A DNA stretch of 64,000 nt from the NCBI GenBank assembly GCA_003996215.1, contig QJPP01003555.1:107593-171592 (forward strand), read 5' to 3'. The notes below the pieces were generated by a model. The model saw only the letters and a list, made by a program, of their open reading frames with translations. It did not search any database and was not told the DNA's origin. This DNA comes from Jaltomata sinuosa. Taxonomy: Eukaryota > Streptophyta > Magnoliopsida > Solanales > Solanaceae. The position numbers were made by a program, and so were the translations under genes. Positions 10,854 through 21,997 of the stretch are shown here, piece by piece. The first letter of the stretch is position 1; the number at the start of each line of letters is the position of its first letter.

Positions 10854-12889
10854 TGTAACACCATAGAACTCCCAATCCTAGACCCAGCTTATAAAAACCA
10901 GAAAAATAATTTTTTCCAAGTATCAACCAATCCACGAGCCAAATCCATAAGTCATGGAATAGTCCATGAGCAGTGGACTAAGCCCATTGAATCAGATCAT
11001 AGACCAAATGATTTGGTTAGAGAACCATGACAAGTGTCTATGGATTGTAGATTGATCCACGACCCGTGGATTGGGTCCATGGAACTCAGACCTGAGGCCT
11101 ACCATTTCCTTGAGAACCACGAACTGGTTCTATAGACCGTGGAATGATCCATGAGTCGTGAACCCAGTTCATGGAAACCAGACCTGAGGCTCGACGAAAA
11201 GGCCAGAAACCATGATAGAGTTTCTACGGGCTGTAGAAGCATCTACGGACCATGGAACCTATCCATGGAACCTGAGTTGCCAATTTCAGACGTTTTTCTT
11301 TTAAAATTTCCAGGGGCATCCTCGACTTTTCCTATCTCTTTTAAGTCCTAATCCACATCATTTTTCTTAATCTAAGCCTAATTAATTAGTCAAAAACTAT
11401 CTAAAACTCCCATTCTCCTAGAAATCATCCGACACTTAGAGAAATAGAGAAAAGAAGCATCAGTTTCCTCTCAAGAACAAGCAGAAGGTCTTCTTCAAGT
11501 TCAGTCCCAAGATCCAAAGGTTCATCCGTAGAATCTTCTTCCAGGTATGGGGGATTTCATCAATGGGTTCCTTTCACCCATTGAGTCCCTAGATTCAGTC
11601 TAGTTCCTCAAGTTCTCAATTAGTTTTTTCAGACCTAGGGTTCCTAAACTTTATGAAATCCTTGCAATTCAGATTCTATTGCTCGTATGATATTTATTAA
11701 ATGTTTTCTTGGGAATCTAGGATATTCATATGTATAGAGCTCCGTAACCCTAGCTTATGTTAATTCAAGCACTCATAATTTATACTTACTAGATAGATGA
11801 TTCAGACAGTTATGCTTTAGAATTAGAATACTATCAGTTTCAGTATTGTTATATTGCATTCTCAAATGATTATCAGTATTTGAGCTATCCAGCATTTCAG
11901 ATTTTTCATTCATTGCTTATGTATTCAGTTGGGAGTAGACTTAGCACCAAGCGGGTGAAGGGATGAAGGCTCACACACCAGTTTATGCTGCGACCTTTGG
12001 TATCAGTCCCTAAGTCCCACAACTATGGCACCACCATAGGTTCTAAAGGGGTCACCCTTCAGATTAGGCTTGACACCTTTATCCCTTGTGGACATCAGTT
12101 TAGTGGATCCACATCAGATTTGTTTGTACCCTTGGCAAGGTATGAACACCCTTCCATCTAGGGTTACAGGTTGGCCCCATAGTTAGCTCAACTTGGAGTA
12201 TGTCAGTTAATAGTAGCTTTCACAGTCAGACTCATATTGCATTGACCTTGTCCTCAATATCCATTTCAGTTATTCAGTTCAGTTCATCATGTTATAGTAT
12301 CATGTTAGCTACTTGGTCACTGTATTTAGCTTATCCTTCAGTTCATGCTTTAGTGTGTATTTCCATGTTCAGTCTTTATATTGTACAACTTTGCATATAT
12401 CTTGCATGCTCAGTACATACGAAGTACTGATGCATACTTTTGTGCTACATCTTGTCATGATGTAGGTTCAGGTGTTCAACATTTAGACCTCGCTTAGTGT
12501 GACTTTCTAATCCTCGCTCAGCAGCTCAGTGGTGAGTCCTCATCATTCTATGATGATAGTTATGCTTACTTCATTTAGTTTGATATTTCAGTTTTAGACT
12601 ATTAGAGTTAGCTGGGGGCTTGTATTAGCATCTCACATCAGTTAGAGGCTAAAATTAGCTATTGGGTTGTCAGTTTTATTTTCAGACTTACTATACCCTC
12701 ATTTTCATTATATATATTCAGACATGTTTGGATTTTTTTTTCAACTTACATATTGAGATCAGTTCAATTTTCCACACAGTTCATATATTACCAAAATTTA
12801 TGTAGATATGCCAGGCCATGGGTTAGCTTGGGGTCACTTGTGACACTAAGCACTGTGTTACATCAAGGAGGTAGCCTCAGGGCATGACA
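10854..12889 (+). repeat. 5' LTR of element G (2.0 kb)
   Basis: The LTR begins TGTAACACC and ends GCATGACA. The U3 part (10905-11290) is crowded with variants of short inverted words built on CCATGG and CCACG/CGTGG, for example TCCACGACCCGTGGA at about 11058. A weak TTTTAAAATTT follows at about 11298. The remainder is a non-coding leader ending just before the PBS. Confidence 0.9.
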
Positions 12890-12893
12890 AACT

Positions 12894-12905
12894 TGGTATC
12901 AAAGC
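12894..12905 (+). other. Primer binding site of element G (tRNA-Met type)
   Basis: TGGTATCAAAGC lies four bases after the LTR. It matches the plant initiator-tRNA-Met PBS (TGGTATCAGAGC) with one change. Confidence 0.9.
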
Positions 12906-13102
12906 ATCATGTTCAAGTGTCCTAGGGTGTCTAATAGCCGTGTCAATTAGAATCTTTTTCATGGGTGTGAAGCGCGCCACACTTATGAGGGAGAAGCTAT
13001 GAGACATCAGTAGGAAAAGTTTCACTTCATTATTTTCCATCTCGTGCTATAAAGTATGAACTCTATTTTATCTCCTAACTCATGCTCTACACATTTCAAA
13101 AA

Positions 13103-14170
13103 ATGCCTCCTAGAAGAGCCAACGCAAGGAACCAACAGATACCAGCAGTTCCAGTAGACCCTCTGAATGAGCAAGTCACTCATGCCAAATTCAGGGTTGC
13201 TTTTCAGGTGCTTACTCAGGCCATGATTGCTCAGGTCAACCAACATGCTATGGTGCCAGCTCCACCTCAGACTAACTCTACCAGAGATAGAATCCGAGAC
13301 TTCACTCGAATGAACCCTACAGAGTTTCATGGGTCCAAGTCCAAAGAGGATCCACAGGAATTTCTTGATGACATTCAAAAGGTGACAGACACTATAGGTG
13401 TCACTCCGGTCGAGAGTGTAGACTTAGTCGCTTACCAGCTGAAAGGAGTGGCTTATATTTGGTATCAACAGTGGAAGGAGTCTCGTTGTGCTAATGCAGG
13501 TCCAGTGGATTGGAACCACTTCAAGACTACATTTTTGGATAGGTTTTCCCACTTGAACTCAGGGAATCCAAGGTCCAAGAGTTCATCAACTTGAAGCAGA
13601 ATGATATGAGTGTGAAGGAGTATGCACTCAAGTTTACTTAGTTGTCTAAGTATGCTTCGGCAATGGTAGCTGACTCTAGGGCCCGTATGAGTAAGTTCCT
13701 ATCTGGTGTGTCCAATTAATATGTTCAAGGAGTGCAAGACTACTATGCTGGTTAAAGAGATGGATATTTCCAGGTTGGTGACTTATGTCCAGTAGATCAA
13801 AGAGGAGAAGATCAAGGAAAGGGGAGGAGACAACAAAAGAGCTAGAATAATGAATTTGACTACTCTCAGCAGAGGTCAGATGGTGGTTACCGCTCTTAGT
13901 TCCATCAGAAATCTTGATCTCCATCCCCATCCTCTTCTAGTGCTCCAATGCCTAAGTGAAGGCAGGATAGGCAAGATAGGGTGCCAGGCTCTAAGTCCAA
14001 GTGTACAGTCACTAGCGGGCTCACTCATCCAGTTTGCAAGAAGTGTGGTAGGAACCACCAAGGTGAGTGTATGGCGGGCAGTGGTAATTGTTTCAGGTGT
14101 GGTAAGCTAGGCCACATAATGAAAGAGTGCCCAATAACTTCTCAAAAAGGCAGGGATACTCGTCCATAGA
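13103..14170 (+). pseudogene. gag: gag of element G (frameshifted)
   Basis: The start is the ATG at 13103 (MPPRRANARNQQ), since an MPPRR opening is characteristic of this chromovirus Gag group. The capsid-like core follows (FTRMNPTEFHGSKSKEDPQEFLDDI, about 13300-13375; then YQLKGVAYIWYQQW). The first frame ends at 13594 after a shift; later parts continue in other frames, with VKEYALKFT near 13615 and stops through the middle. A zinc knuckle survives at about 14088-14130 with all four ligands (CFRCGKLGHIMKEC), preceded by CKKCGRNHQGEC. Gag would package element RNA in cytoplasmic particles; this copy cannot make a full protein. Confidence 0.85.
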
Positions 14171-14229
14171 ATCAGGCTAACTCTATGACAGCTCCAGCAG
14201 GTCACCCGACTCAATAGGGTGCCTCCTCT

Positions 14230-15170
14230 AGTGTAGATGGTAGTCAATGGCAGAACAGATTGTGTGCCCTTCAGAATTGATAGGACCAGGAGGATTCTCC
14301 CGATGTGGTCACGGATACGTTACAAGTCTTCCATTTGGATGTCTATGCATTGTTAGACCCAAGGGCTACCCTTTCTTTTGTAACTCCTTATATAGCACTA
14401 AATTTCAGTGTCAGTCCATAAATCCTCCCAGAACCTTTCTCAGTCTCTACTCCAGTGGTGATCCTATTATAGCTAGACGGGTATACATAAATTGCCCTAT
14501 CTCAGTTTCCCAGAAAGTCACCTCAGCCGATCTTGTAGAGTTAGAAATGGCTGACTTCGATATTATTCTAGGCATGGATTAGTTACATTCATATTATGCC
14601 TTAGTTGATTTTAGAACTAGGATCGTTCGGTTCCAATTTCCAAATGAGCCAGTTTTAGAGTGGAAGGGTAATACCTCAGTGCCTGTAGTCGATTCATCTC
14701 CTACCTTAAGGACAAAAAAATGAATTCCAAAGGGTATATCTACCATCTTGTTCAGGTTAAGGATTCAAACTATGAGACCCCAACTCTTGAGTCAGTCCCA
14801 GTGGCGAATGAATTCTCAAAAGTATTTCTAGAAGATCTTCTAAGAGTTCCTCCCGAAAGGGAAATTGACTTCGGAATAGATCTCTTTCCAAATACCCAGC
14901 CTATTTCGATTCCTCCTTACAGAATGGATCAAACTGAGCATAAGGAATTGAAGGAACAATTGAAAAACCTTCTAGATAAGGGCTTCATCAGACCCAGTAT
15001 CTCTCCATGGGATGCTCTAGTGCTTTTCATGTGTAAGAAAGATGATTATCTCAGGATGTGCATCGACTATCATCAGTTGAAAAAGTCAAAATCAAGAATA
15101 AGTATCCCATCCCCAGGATTGATGACTTGTTCGACCAGCTTCAGGGTTCTAGTTGCTTTTCTAAGATAGA
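14230..15170 (+). pseudogene. pol: Protease and N-terminal RT of element G pol
   Basis: The aspartic protease active site appears near 14352 as LLDPRATLSFV. In this clade it is normally DPGAT or DPGST, so the conserved Gly is replaced by Arg. The flap and end of the protease are recognisable (ADFDIILGMD, about 14552-14580). The RT N-terminus follows: VPPEREIDFGIDL, PISIPPYRM, GFIRPSISPW and LRMCIDYHQLK (to about 15085). Two frame changes (around 14600-14720 and 15080) break continuity. Confidence 0.85.
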
Positions 15171-15720
15171 CCTCAGATCCAGTTATCATCAGCTCAGAGC
15201 CAGAAACTATGACATTCCACAGACAGCCTTCAAAACTCGATATGGTCTCTATGAATTTATAGTTATATATTTTGGGCTAACGAATGCTCCTACAGCTTTC
15301 ATGGATTTGATGAATAGAGTGTTCAAGCAGTATATAGACTTGTTCTTCATTGTCTTCATCGATGATATACTCATATATTATCGGAGTGAGGAAGACCATG
15401 CAGACCATTTGAGAGTGGTGTTGCAAACTCTCAAGGATCGCCAGTTATTTGCCAAGTTCAATAAGTGTGAATTCTGGTTGAAGTCAGTTTCTTTTCTTGG
15501 TCATGTGGTGTCTAGTGAGGAAATCCAAGTTGATTCTCAAAAGACTGAGGCAGTGAAGAACTAGCCCGGACCCACCTCTCTGACAGACATCAAAAGATTT
15601 TTGGGTTTGGCCAATTACTACCGGAGGTTTGTTGAAGGATTTTCATCCATAGCTGCCCCATTGACCAACTTGACTCAGAAGAAGGTCAAGTTTCAGTGGT
15701 AAGAGGAGTGTGAGAAGAGT
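15058..15720 (+). pseudogene. pol: Reverse transcriptase core of element G
   Basis: One open stretch carries RIDDLFDQLQG, FSKIDLRSSYHQL, TAFKTRYGLYEF, FGLTNAPTAFMDLMNRVF and the catalytic FIDDILIY block (about 15356-15380), followed by FLGHVVSSEEIQVD. It ends at a TAG at 15562 where relatives have Trp or Gln, and goes on to KRFLGLANYYRRFVEGFS and the RT-RNase H connection. The catalytic Asp pair is intact, but the enzyme is truncated by flanking frameshifts. Confidence 0.88.
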
Positions 15721-15769
15721 TTTTCTAGAGTTCAAAACTAAGTTGACTATAACTCCCGTTTAAACTCTA

Positions 15770-16906
15770 CCAGAGGGTTCAGATGGCTTCGTGGTTTATT
15801 ATGATGCATCCAGGGTTGGCTTGGGTTGCGTCTTAATGCATCATGGTAAGGTAACAACTTATGCCTCCAGGAAACTTAAGATTCATGAGAAGAACTACCC
15901 TCATGACCTTAAGCTTGCAGCAGTTGTGTTCACCCTAAATATTTGGAGACATTATTTGTATGGTGTCCATGTAGAAGTGTTCACAGATCATAAGAGCCTC
16001 CAATATATGTTCACCCAGAAAGAGTTAAATCTTCATTAGAGAAGGTCGCTCGAGTTCTTCAAAGACTATGATATGAATGTGCTCTACCATCTGGGTAAGG
16101 CCAATGTAGTGGTTGATGCCCTCAGTAGACTGTCCATGGGTAGTGTGTCACATGTTGAGGAAGAGATGAAGGAATTAGCCAGGGATGTTCATAGGCTTGC
16201 TCGCTTAGGAGTTTGCCTCATGGACATGCCAGAGGGTGGTGTGATAGTCCAAAATGGGTCAAAATCTTCATTAGTAGCAGAGGTAAAAAAGAAACAAGAT
16301 AGTGATCCCATATTACTCCAGTTAAAAGGTGCAGTTCTTCAGCAGAGGATAGAGGTCTTCTCCCAAGGGGGAGATGGTATGCTTTGCTTCCAGGGTCGTT
16401 TATGTGTACCAAATATAAGTGAGTTGAGGCAGCAGATCCTTACAAAAGCCCATAATTCTAGATATTCTATTTATCCTGATTCCACAAGGATGTATCATGA
16501 TCTATGGGAACTCTATTGGTGGAATGACATAAAGAGGGACATCACAGATTTTATGGCTAAATGTCCCAACTGCCAGCAGGTGAAAGTAGAACATCAGAAA
16601 CCAGGAGGTCTTGCTCAGGATATTAACATTCCTACTTGGAAGTGGGAGGTGATCAACATAGATTTCATTAGGGGATTACCTCATACTCGTAGACAGCATG
16701 ACTCCATTTGGGTGTTAGTGGATACGGTTACTAAGTCAGCTCACTTTTTGGCTATCAACACTACAGATTCTGTGGAGGACTATGCCAGACTGTACATCAA
16801 TGAGATAGTCAGGTTGCATGGGGTTCCCTTGTCGATCATCTCAGATATGGGTCCTCAACTTACATCTCATTTCTGGAGATCATTTCAAAAAGGTCTTGGT
16901 ACTTAG
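15770..16906 (+). pseudogene. pol: RNase H and integrase N-terminal/core of element G
   Basis: RNase H begins with YYDASRVGLGCVL (about 15797) and contains YASRKLKIHEKNYPHD and FTDHKSLQYMF (about 15978). After a TAG at 16037 the linker reads DYDMNVLYHLGKANVVVDALSR. The integrase part holds an HHCC-type zinc region (AHNSRYSIYP, then CPNC at 16562-16573) and core motifs NIDFIRGLP (about 16654) and IISDMGPQLTSHFW (about 16836). A TAG at 16904, where relatives have Gln, ends this frame. Everything from about 15790 to 17660 stays in the same frame, so only stop codons separate the pieces. Confidence 0.9.
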
Positions 16907-17690
16907 GTGAATCTCAGCACAACATTTTATCTGCAGATAGATGGTCAGGCAAAGCATACCATCCAGATCTTAGAGGACATGCTAAGAGCTTGTGTGATCA
17001 ATTTTAATGGTAGTTGGGATTATCATCTACCTCTCATAGAGTTCACCTATAATAACAGTTTTCATTTTAGTATTCAGATGTCCCCATATGAGGCACTCTA
17101 TAGGCGTAGATGCAGGTCACCGATTGGTTGGTTTGAAGTAGATAAAGCAACTTTGATTGGGCCAGATTCGGTTCATGAGGCTATAGAGAAAGTTCAGCTT
17201 ATTAGAGAAAGACTAAGGACAACATAGAGTCGTCAGAAGTCCTATACATATGTGAGGAGAAGGGACTTAGAATTTGAGATCAATGATTGGGTTTTCCTGA
17301 AAGTATCACCTATGAAGGGTGTGATGAGATTTGTCAAGAAAGGGAAGCTCAGTCCCCGATATGTAGGCCCTTACAGAATTCTGAAAAGGGTGGGTAATGT
17401 GGCTTATGAGCTAGAGTTTCTAGCAGAACTAGCAGCGATTCATCCAGTCTTTCATATTTTGTTGTTGAAGAAGTGTGTTGGTGATTCGGCATCGATTGTG
17501 CTTTTAGAGAGTGTGGTTGTGAAGGATAGTCTCACCTATGAGAAAGTTCGAGTTGAGATTCTTGACCATCAGGTTTGTACGTTGAGAAATAAGGAAGTTG
17601 CTTCAATAAAAGTTTTGTGGAGGAATCAGTCAGTCGAGGGAGCTACTTAGGAAAGTAGAAGCAGCCATGACGGTCAAATACCCTCACCTC
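16907..17690 (+). pseudogene. pol: Integrase C-terminal part, GPY/F and chromodomain-like tail of element G
   Basis: The segment after the stop contains DGQAKHTIQILEDMLRACV. Relatives have GQSERTIQ here, and that Glu is the third member of the D,D-35-E triad; G has Lys, so the copy was catalytically dead independently of its stops. YNNSFHFSIQMSPYEALYRR follows, then a stop at 17225, then SPMKGVMRFVKKGKLSPRYVGPYRIL (GPY/F module, about 17308-17388), HPVFH, and the chromodomain-like end (LRNKEVASIKVLWRNQSVEGAT, stop at 17648). Confidence 0.88.
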
Positions 17691-17929
17691 TTCCTTTACG
17701 ATTCAACTTCAGCTTGAGGTAGCAGTTCCTCTCCAGTTTCTCAGTTTACTCACGTGTAATTCAGTCTTTGTATCATGTTCCCTCAGTTATTCCTACATTT
17801 CAGCATGTTTTCATGTCCCTAGGACCCAACTCAGTTAGATATCAACTACTAGTAATCAGTTGGTAGGGATCGCAACTCTTTCCCTCCAAACTCAGTTTGT
17901 TTAGTCTTTATTCGAGGATGAATGATCCC

Positions 17930-17942
17930 AAGGGGGAGATAT
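17930..17942 (+). other. Polypurine tract of element G
   Basis: AAGGGGGAGATAT directly precedes the 3' LTR and is the expected primer for plus-strand DNA synthesis. Confidence 0.88.
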
Positions 17943-19982
17943 TGTAACACCCCAGAAGTCCCAAGCCTAGACCCAGCTTAGAAATACCAAACATATAATT
18001 TTTTCCAAGTGTCAGCCAATCCGCGAGTCATAGAATAGTCCACGAGCTATGGATTGAGCCCGTGGAATCAGATCAAAGACCAGATGATTTGGTCCGAGAA
18101 CCATCACCAGTGACTATGGATTATGGATTGATCCACGACCCTTGGATTGGGTCCATGAAACTCAGACCTGAGGCCTACCATTTCTTTGAGAACCATGAAC
18201 TGGTTCTACGGACCATTGAATGATCCACGAGTCTTGCACCCAGCTCATAGAAATCAGACCTGAGGCTTGAAAAAAGGCCAGAAACCACAGCAGGGTTTCT
18301 ACAGGCCATAGAAGCATCTATGGACTGTAGAACCTGTCCATGGAACCTGAGTCGCGAATTTCAACAGTTTTTCTTTTAAAATTTCCAAAGGCATCCCAAA
18401 CTTTTCCTATCTCTTTTAAGGCCTAAGACACGTCATTTTGTTTAGTCTAAGCCTAATTAATTAGTCAAGAACTACTAAACCTCTCATTCTCCTAGAAATC
18501 ATCTGACACTTAGATAAATAGAGAAAAGAAGCATCAGTTTCCTCTCAAGAACAAGCAGAAGGTCTTCTTAAAGTTCAGTCCCAAGATCCAAAGGTTCATC
18601 CGTAGAATCTTCTTTCAGGTATGGGGGATATCATCAATGGGTTCCTTTCACCCATTAAGTCCCTAGATTTAGTCTAGTTCCTCAAGTTCTCAATTAGTTT
18701 TTTCAGACCTAGGGTTCCTAAACTTTATGAAATCCTTGCAATTCAGATTCTATTGCTCGTGTGATATTTATTACATGTTTTCTTGGGAACCTAGGATATT
18801 CATATGTACAGAGCTCAGTAACCCTAGAATGTGTTAATTCCAGCACTCATAATTTATACTTGCTAGTTAGATGATTCAGACAGTTATGCTTCAGAATTAG
18901 AATGTTATCAGTTTCAGTATTATTATATTACATTCTCAGATGATTATCTGTATTTGAGCTATCCAACATTTCAGATTTTGCATTCATTGCTTATGTATTT
19001 AGTTGGGAGTAGACTTAGCACCGAGCAGACGAAGGGATAAAGGCTCACTCGCCAGTTTAGGCTGAGACCTTTGGTAGCAGTCCCTGAGTCCCAGAACTAC
19101 AGCGCCACCATAGGTTCTAAAAAGGTCACCTGTCTGATTTGGCATGACACCCTTGTCCCTTGTGGACATTAGTTTAGTGGATCGACATCACATTTATTTG
19201 TACCCTTTGTAAGGTATTAACACCCTTCCATCCAGGGTTACATGTTGGCCCCACAATTAGCTCAGATTAGGGCATGTCGGTTAATAGTAGCTCCCACAAT
19301 CGGACTCATATTGCATTGACCTTGGCCTCAATATCCATTTTAGTTATTGAGTTCAGTTCAACATGTTATAGTACTCATGTTAGCTACATGGTCACTGCAT
19401 TCAGCTTATCCTTCAGTTCATGCTTCAGTGTGTATTTCCATGTTCAGTCTTTATGTTGTACAAATTTTCATATATCCCGCATGCTCAGTACGTTCGGACT
19501 ACTGATGCATACTTTTGTGCTACATCTTGTCATGATGTAGGTTCAGGCATTCAGCATCTAGACCGCGCTTAGCACGACTATCCATTCCTTTCTCAGCAGC
19601 TCAGTGGTGAGTCCTCATCATTCGAGGATAATAGTTATGCTTACTTCATTCAATTTTATATTTTAGTTTCATACTATTAGAGTTAGCTGGGGACTTGTCC
19701 CAGTTACTCACATCAGTTAGAGGCTTTCAGACATAGAACTAGAATAAGCTATTGGGTTGTCAGTTTTATTTTCAGACTTACTATACCCTCATTTTCATTA
19801 TATATATTTAGACATATTTGGATTTCTTTTTTTTCAACTTACATATTGAGATCAGTTCAGTTTTCCACACAGTTCGTATATTACAAGAATTTGTCTAGAT
19901 ATGTAAGGCCATGGGTTAGCTTGGGGTTACTTGTGACACTAAGAACTGTGTTACATTAAGGGGGTAGCCTCGGGGTGTGATA
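17943..19982 (+). repeat. 3' LTR of element G (2.0 kb)
   Basis: This is a direct repeat of 10854-12889, beginning TGTAACACC; the last bases are TGATA instead of TGACA. The U3 block of CCATGG/CCACG words is repeated at about 18010-18350. Confidence 0.9.
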
Positions 19983-19987
19983 GAAAC
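19983..19987. repeat. Target-site duplication of element G, right copy
   Basis: GAAAC is identical to 10849-10853. Confidence 0.9.
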
Positions 19988-20290
19988 CCTGACAAGCATA
20001 TTTGAAAGATTGAGGGCACCTTGCAACCAAGAAAGGAGTGGATTCCTAAGTACCAATCTTCTTGTTTTAACCCATTCAAGAACTGCGCTTATCACTCAAA
20101 TATCCAAGGTCATGATACTGAAGAATGTCAGGCGTTAAGATACAAAATTTAGAATCTGATTGAAAAGGGAGAGATAAAAGTGCAGCAAGGACCACAAGTA
20201 ATTTCGACACTACTATGAATAGAATCGTTGTTCAAGGTGATCTGACAAAAGTAATTCCAAGACCTGTGAGAAAGAAGAGCAAAATGCATT
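19988..20290 (+). pseudogene. Gag relic of H-type element, copy 2, 3' part
   Basis: This is the continuation of the gag interrupted at 10853. It carries NPFKNCAYHSNIQGHDTEEC (about 20075-20130) followed by QALRYKIQNLIEKGEIK, matching the CAFHSGIPGHDIDDC...LKREI motif of copy 1. Stops interrupt the last third. No protease, RT or integrase follows. Confidence 0.75.
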
Positions 20291-20655
20291 AAAGTAATTG
20301 GTAAATACAAGATCATCACAAGAAAAATACCATTGCCCTTTACGCATTCGCATTCTAGCCAAGAAATTTCTCTACTTTTATTCACCTTTCTTTGTACTCT
20401 GAACTATGATTAACCTGATTTCCATTTGGATACGTAGACAACTCATTATTGGGTTTGGTCTTAATCTTACAAAAAAATTTCTTATCCCTCCATATCCAAA
20501 TTAAGATGCTTTTGACTAGGCTCTCTACCCTAATAAATCTATGTTATTTGTGCCCATTGCATAACTAATTATGTCAAGATGCAGATTCAAAATTGAGACT
20601 TCGATGTTCAAACATACGGAAATCTTTTTTTAAACTAATAATTTTCTTTGAGTAA
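20291..20655. other. Non-coding stretch after gag copy 2, with a conserved CCTGATT/GGATACGTAG motif
   Basis: No gene is seen. At about 20398-20445 the sequence reads GAACTATGATTAACCTGATT...GGATACGTAGACAAC, a motif also present after gag copy 1 (9341-9385) and close to the H 3' LTR (38733-38782). It is probably part of the 3' untranslated region of H-type elements. The last five bases, AGTAA, are the left target copy of element F. Confidence 0.55.
20651..20655. repeat. Target-site duplication of element F, left copy
   Basis: AGTAA is repeated exactly at 25806-25810. Confidence 0.88.
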
Positions 20656-21984
20656 TGATAACGCTCAAACGTACTCTCCTAGAAAGAGGTATCGGTGATC
20701 GTTAAGCAAAACACATTTATACTACTGACGGGAGTTGGGGTTGATCCCACAGAGAATAACATAATCGCGATTGAGCTAATAAAGAATAAAAGAAACTTAT
20801 TGAAGTTCAATGAGCAAAAAGGGAAAAAGATAACAATAGGGGGGTTTTAAACTAAAAACTAAAGGATAAAAGAGAATCAAATAAAAGATAGATTGATCAA
20901 TGTCTTTCACCTTGCTTTCGCCAAGCAAGGACAACAAGGGAGAATTGGATATGGGAATTCATTTCACAAAATCTGCACCCAATTAACACATAGGTAGTCT
21001 TAGTTAAAGGTATGCCTAACCGTCTCTCAATAAATCAAGCATATATCTCGTATGTTCTCGTGAATCACAACGAGTGAGCAATAACCAACCAATTCAACTT
21101 GGGTGAGTTGGCTATCTCTAGCTCCAACTCATAGATGGGGGTTTCCAGCGATTGAGCTATTCCTAGCCCCAATCTAGAGTGAAATCCTGAATCCCCACTA
21201 TTGAAACTTCCCAAATTAAGGAACTCCTCTTTAAAGCAAGAACCCAATTAGAATAATAAGTCAATGTTTACAACCATTAACTATAAATTCAAGCATGGAG
21301 GATTCAATAGACCCACCTAATTAAGCAAGAGCAAATACAAAACATGAATTCAATACCCAAACAAGTATTATCTCTAATACAAAACCCAAATATCAATTCA
21401 ACAATTACACCTACAAATTAGCAATTAAGAATAAGAGTTGAAGAATGAAAACTAAAGATTTTACAATAAAGAGCATCCAAATCTTCACTCTTATGGTGTT
21501 GGTTGATGAACTTTCTCTCCAAGCTTGTCAAGTGTTATGAAATTTTCCAAAGATATCTTCTAAGATGGCTGGGAAGTGTTTTATGTGGATTGGGGTTTCC
21601 AAAAGTGGGAATTTCCAAATCGGTCCTGCAGTTGATGACTTCTTCATTGAGATCGCGTGACCTATCCTCACGGTCGCAAGGCTTTCTCTTTTCCTTCCAC
21701 GCGGTCATGTGGCTTCACTCTCATGGTCACATCACCTTGATTCCCTGTGCATCACGGTCGCGTGCCTTGTAGCCCTCAGTCGCGATAGCCAACTTGATGC
21801 CAGTGATCAACAACTCCTTTTAGCTCCATTTGACTTGTTTTCACTCGAATCTTTCTCGAACACTTCCAAAACACAAAAACCTGTAAATAGAAGTAATCCG
21901 TGTCAATTGCACTATTTATCCACTTTAAACTAGAAAAAGCATAAGATTCAGAGCTAAATAAGTTGGTAGAATACCAACTTATTA
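20656..21984 (-). repeat. LTR of element F (3' LTR in minus orientation)
   Basis: Its plus-strand right end is a perfect hairpin, AATAAGTTGGTA-GAA-TACCAACTTATT (about 21958-21984), with 12-bp arms and a 3-base loop. On the minus strand these are the first bases of the LTR. The plus-strand left end is TGATAACGCTC. Confidence 0.85.
21578..21790 (-). promoter_or_regulatory. Palindromic-word block plus TATA-like box in the F LTR
   Basis: On the minus strand, repeated CG-rich words such as ATCGCG, CACGGTCGC, CACGCGGTCATGTGG and CAGTCGCGATAGC (plus-strand 21650-21790) come just before ACATAAAAC (21578-21586). The same arrangement is kept in the other F LTR (25414-25620), though with many C-to-T changes there. 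Confidence 0.45.
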
Positions 21985-21997
21985 AACCCCTAAACTT
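21985..21997 (-). other. Probable polypurine tract of element F
   Basis: The minus strand reads AAGTTTAGGGGTT immediately before the LTR. The other end of the interior has no comparable tract. Confidence 0.55.

Larger units (their letters stand above)
10854..19982 (+). mobile_element. Element G: complete Ty3/gypsy chromovirus, 9.1 kb, inactive
   Basis: All structural parts are present: 5' LTR 10854-12889, PBS 12894-12905, gag, protease-RT-RNase H-integrase-tail, polypurine tract 17930-17942, 3' LTR 17943-19982 and perfect 5-bp duplications (GAAAC). In a stretch of roughly 290 bp compared by eye (about 11465-11755 against 18536-18826) I count 11 differences between the LTRs, which points to an old but not ancient insertion. 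The coding region has several frameshifts and stops. It lies in an H-type gag relic and is therefore younger than that relic. Confidence 0.93.

Noticed and set aside
13022..13378. 118-codon minus-strand frame
   Set aside because: Antisense shadow of the G gag reading frame, whose plus-strand motifs are unambiguous.
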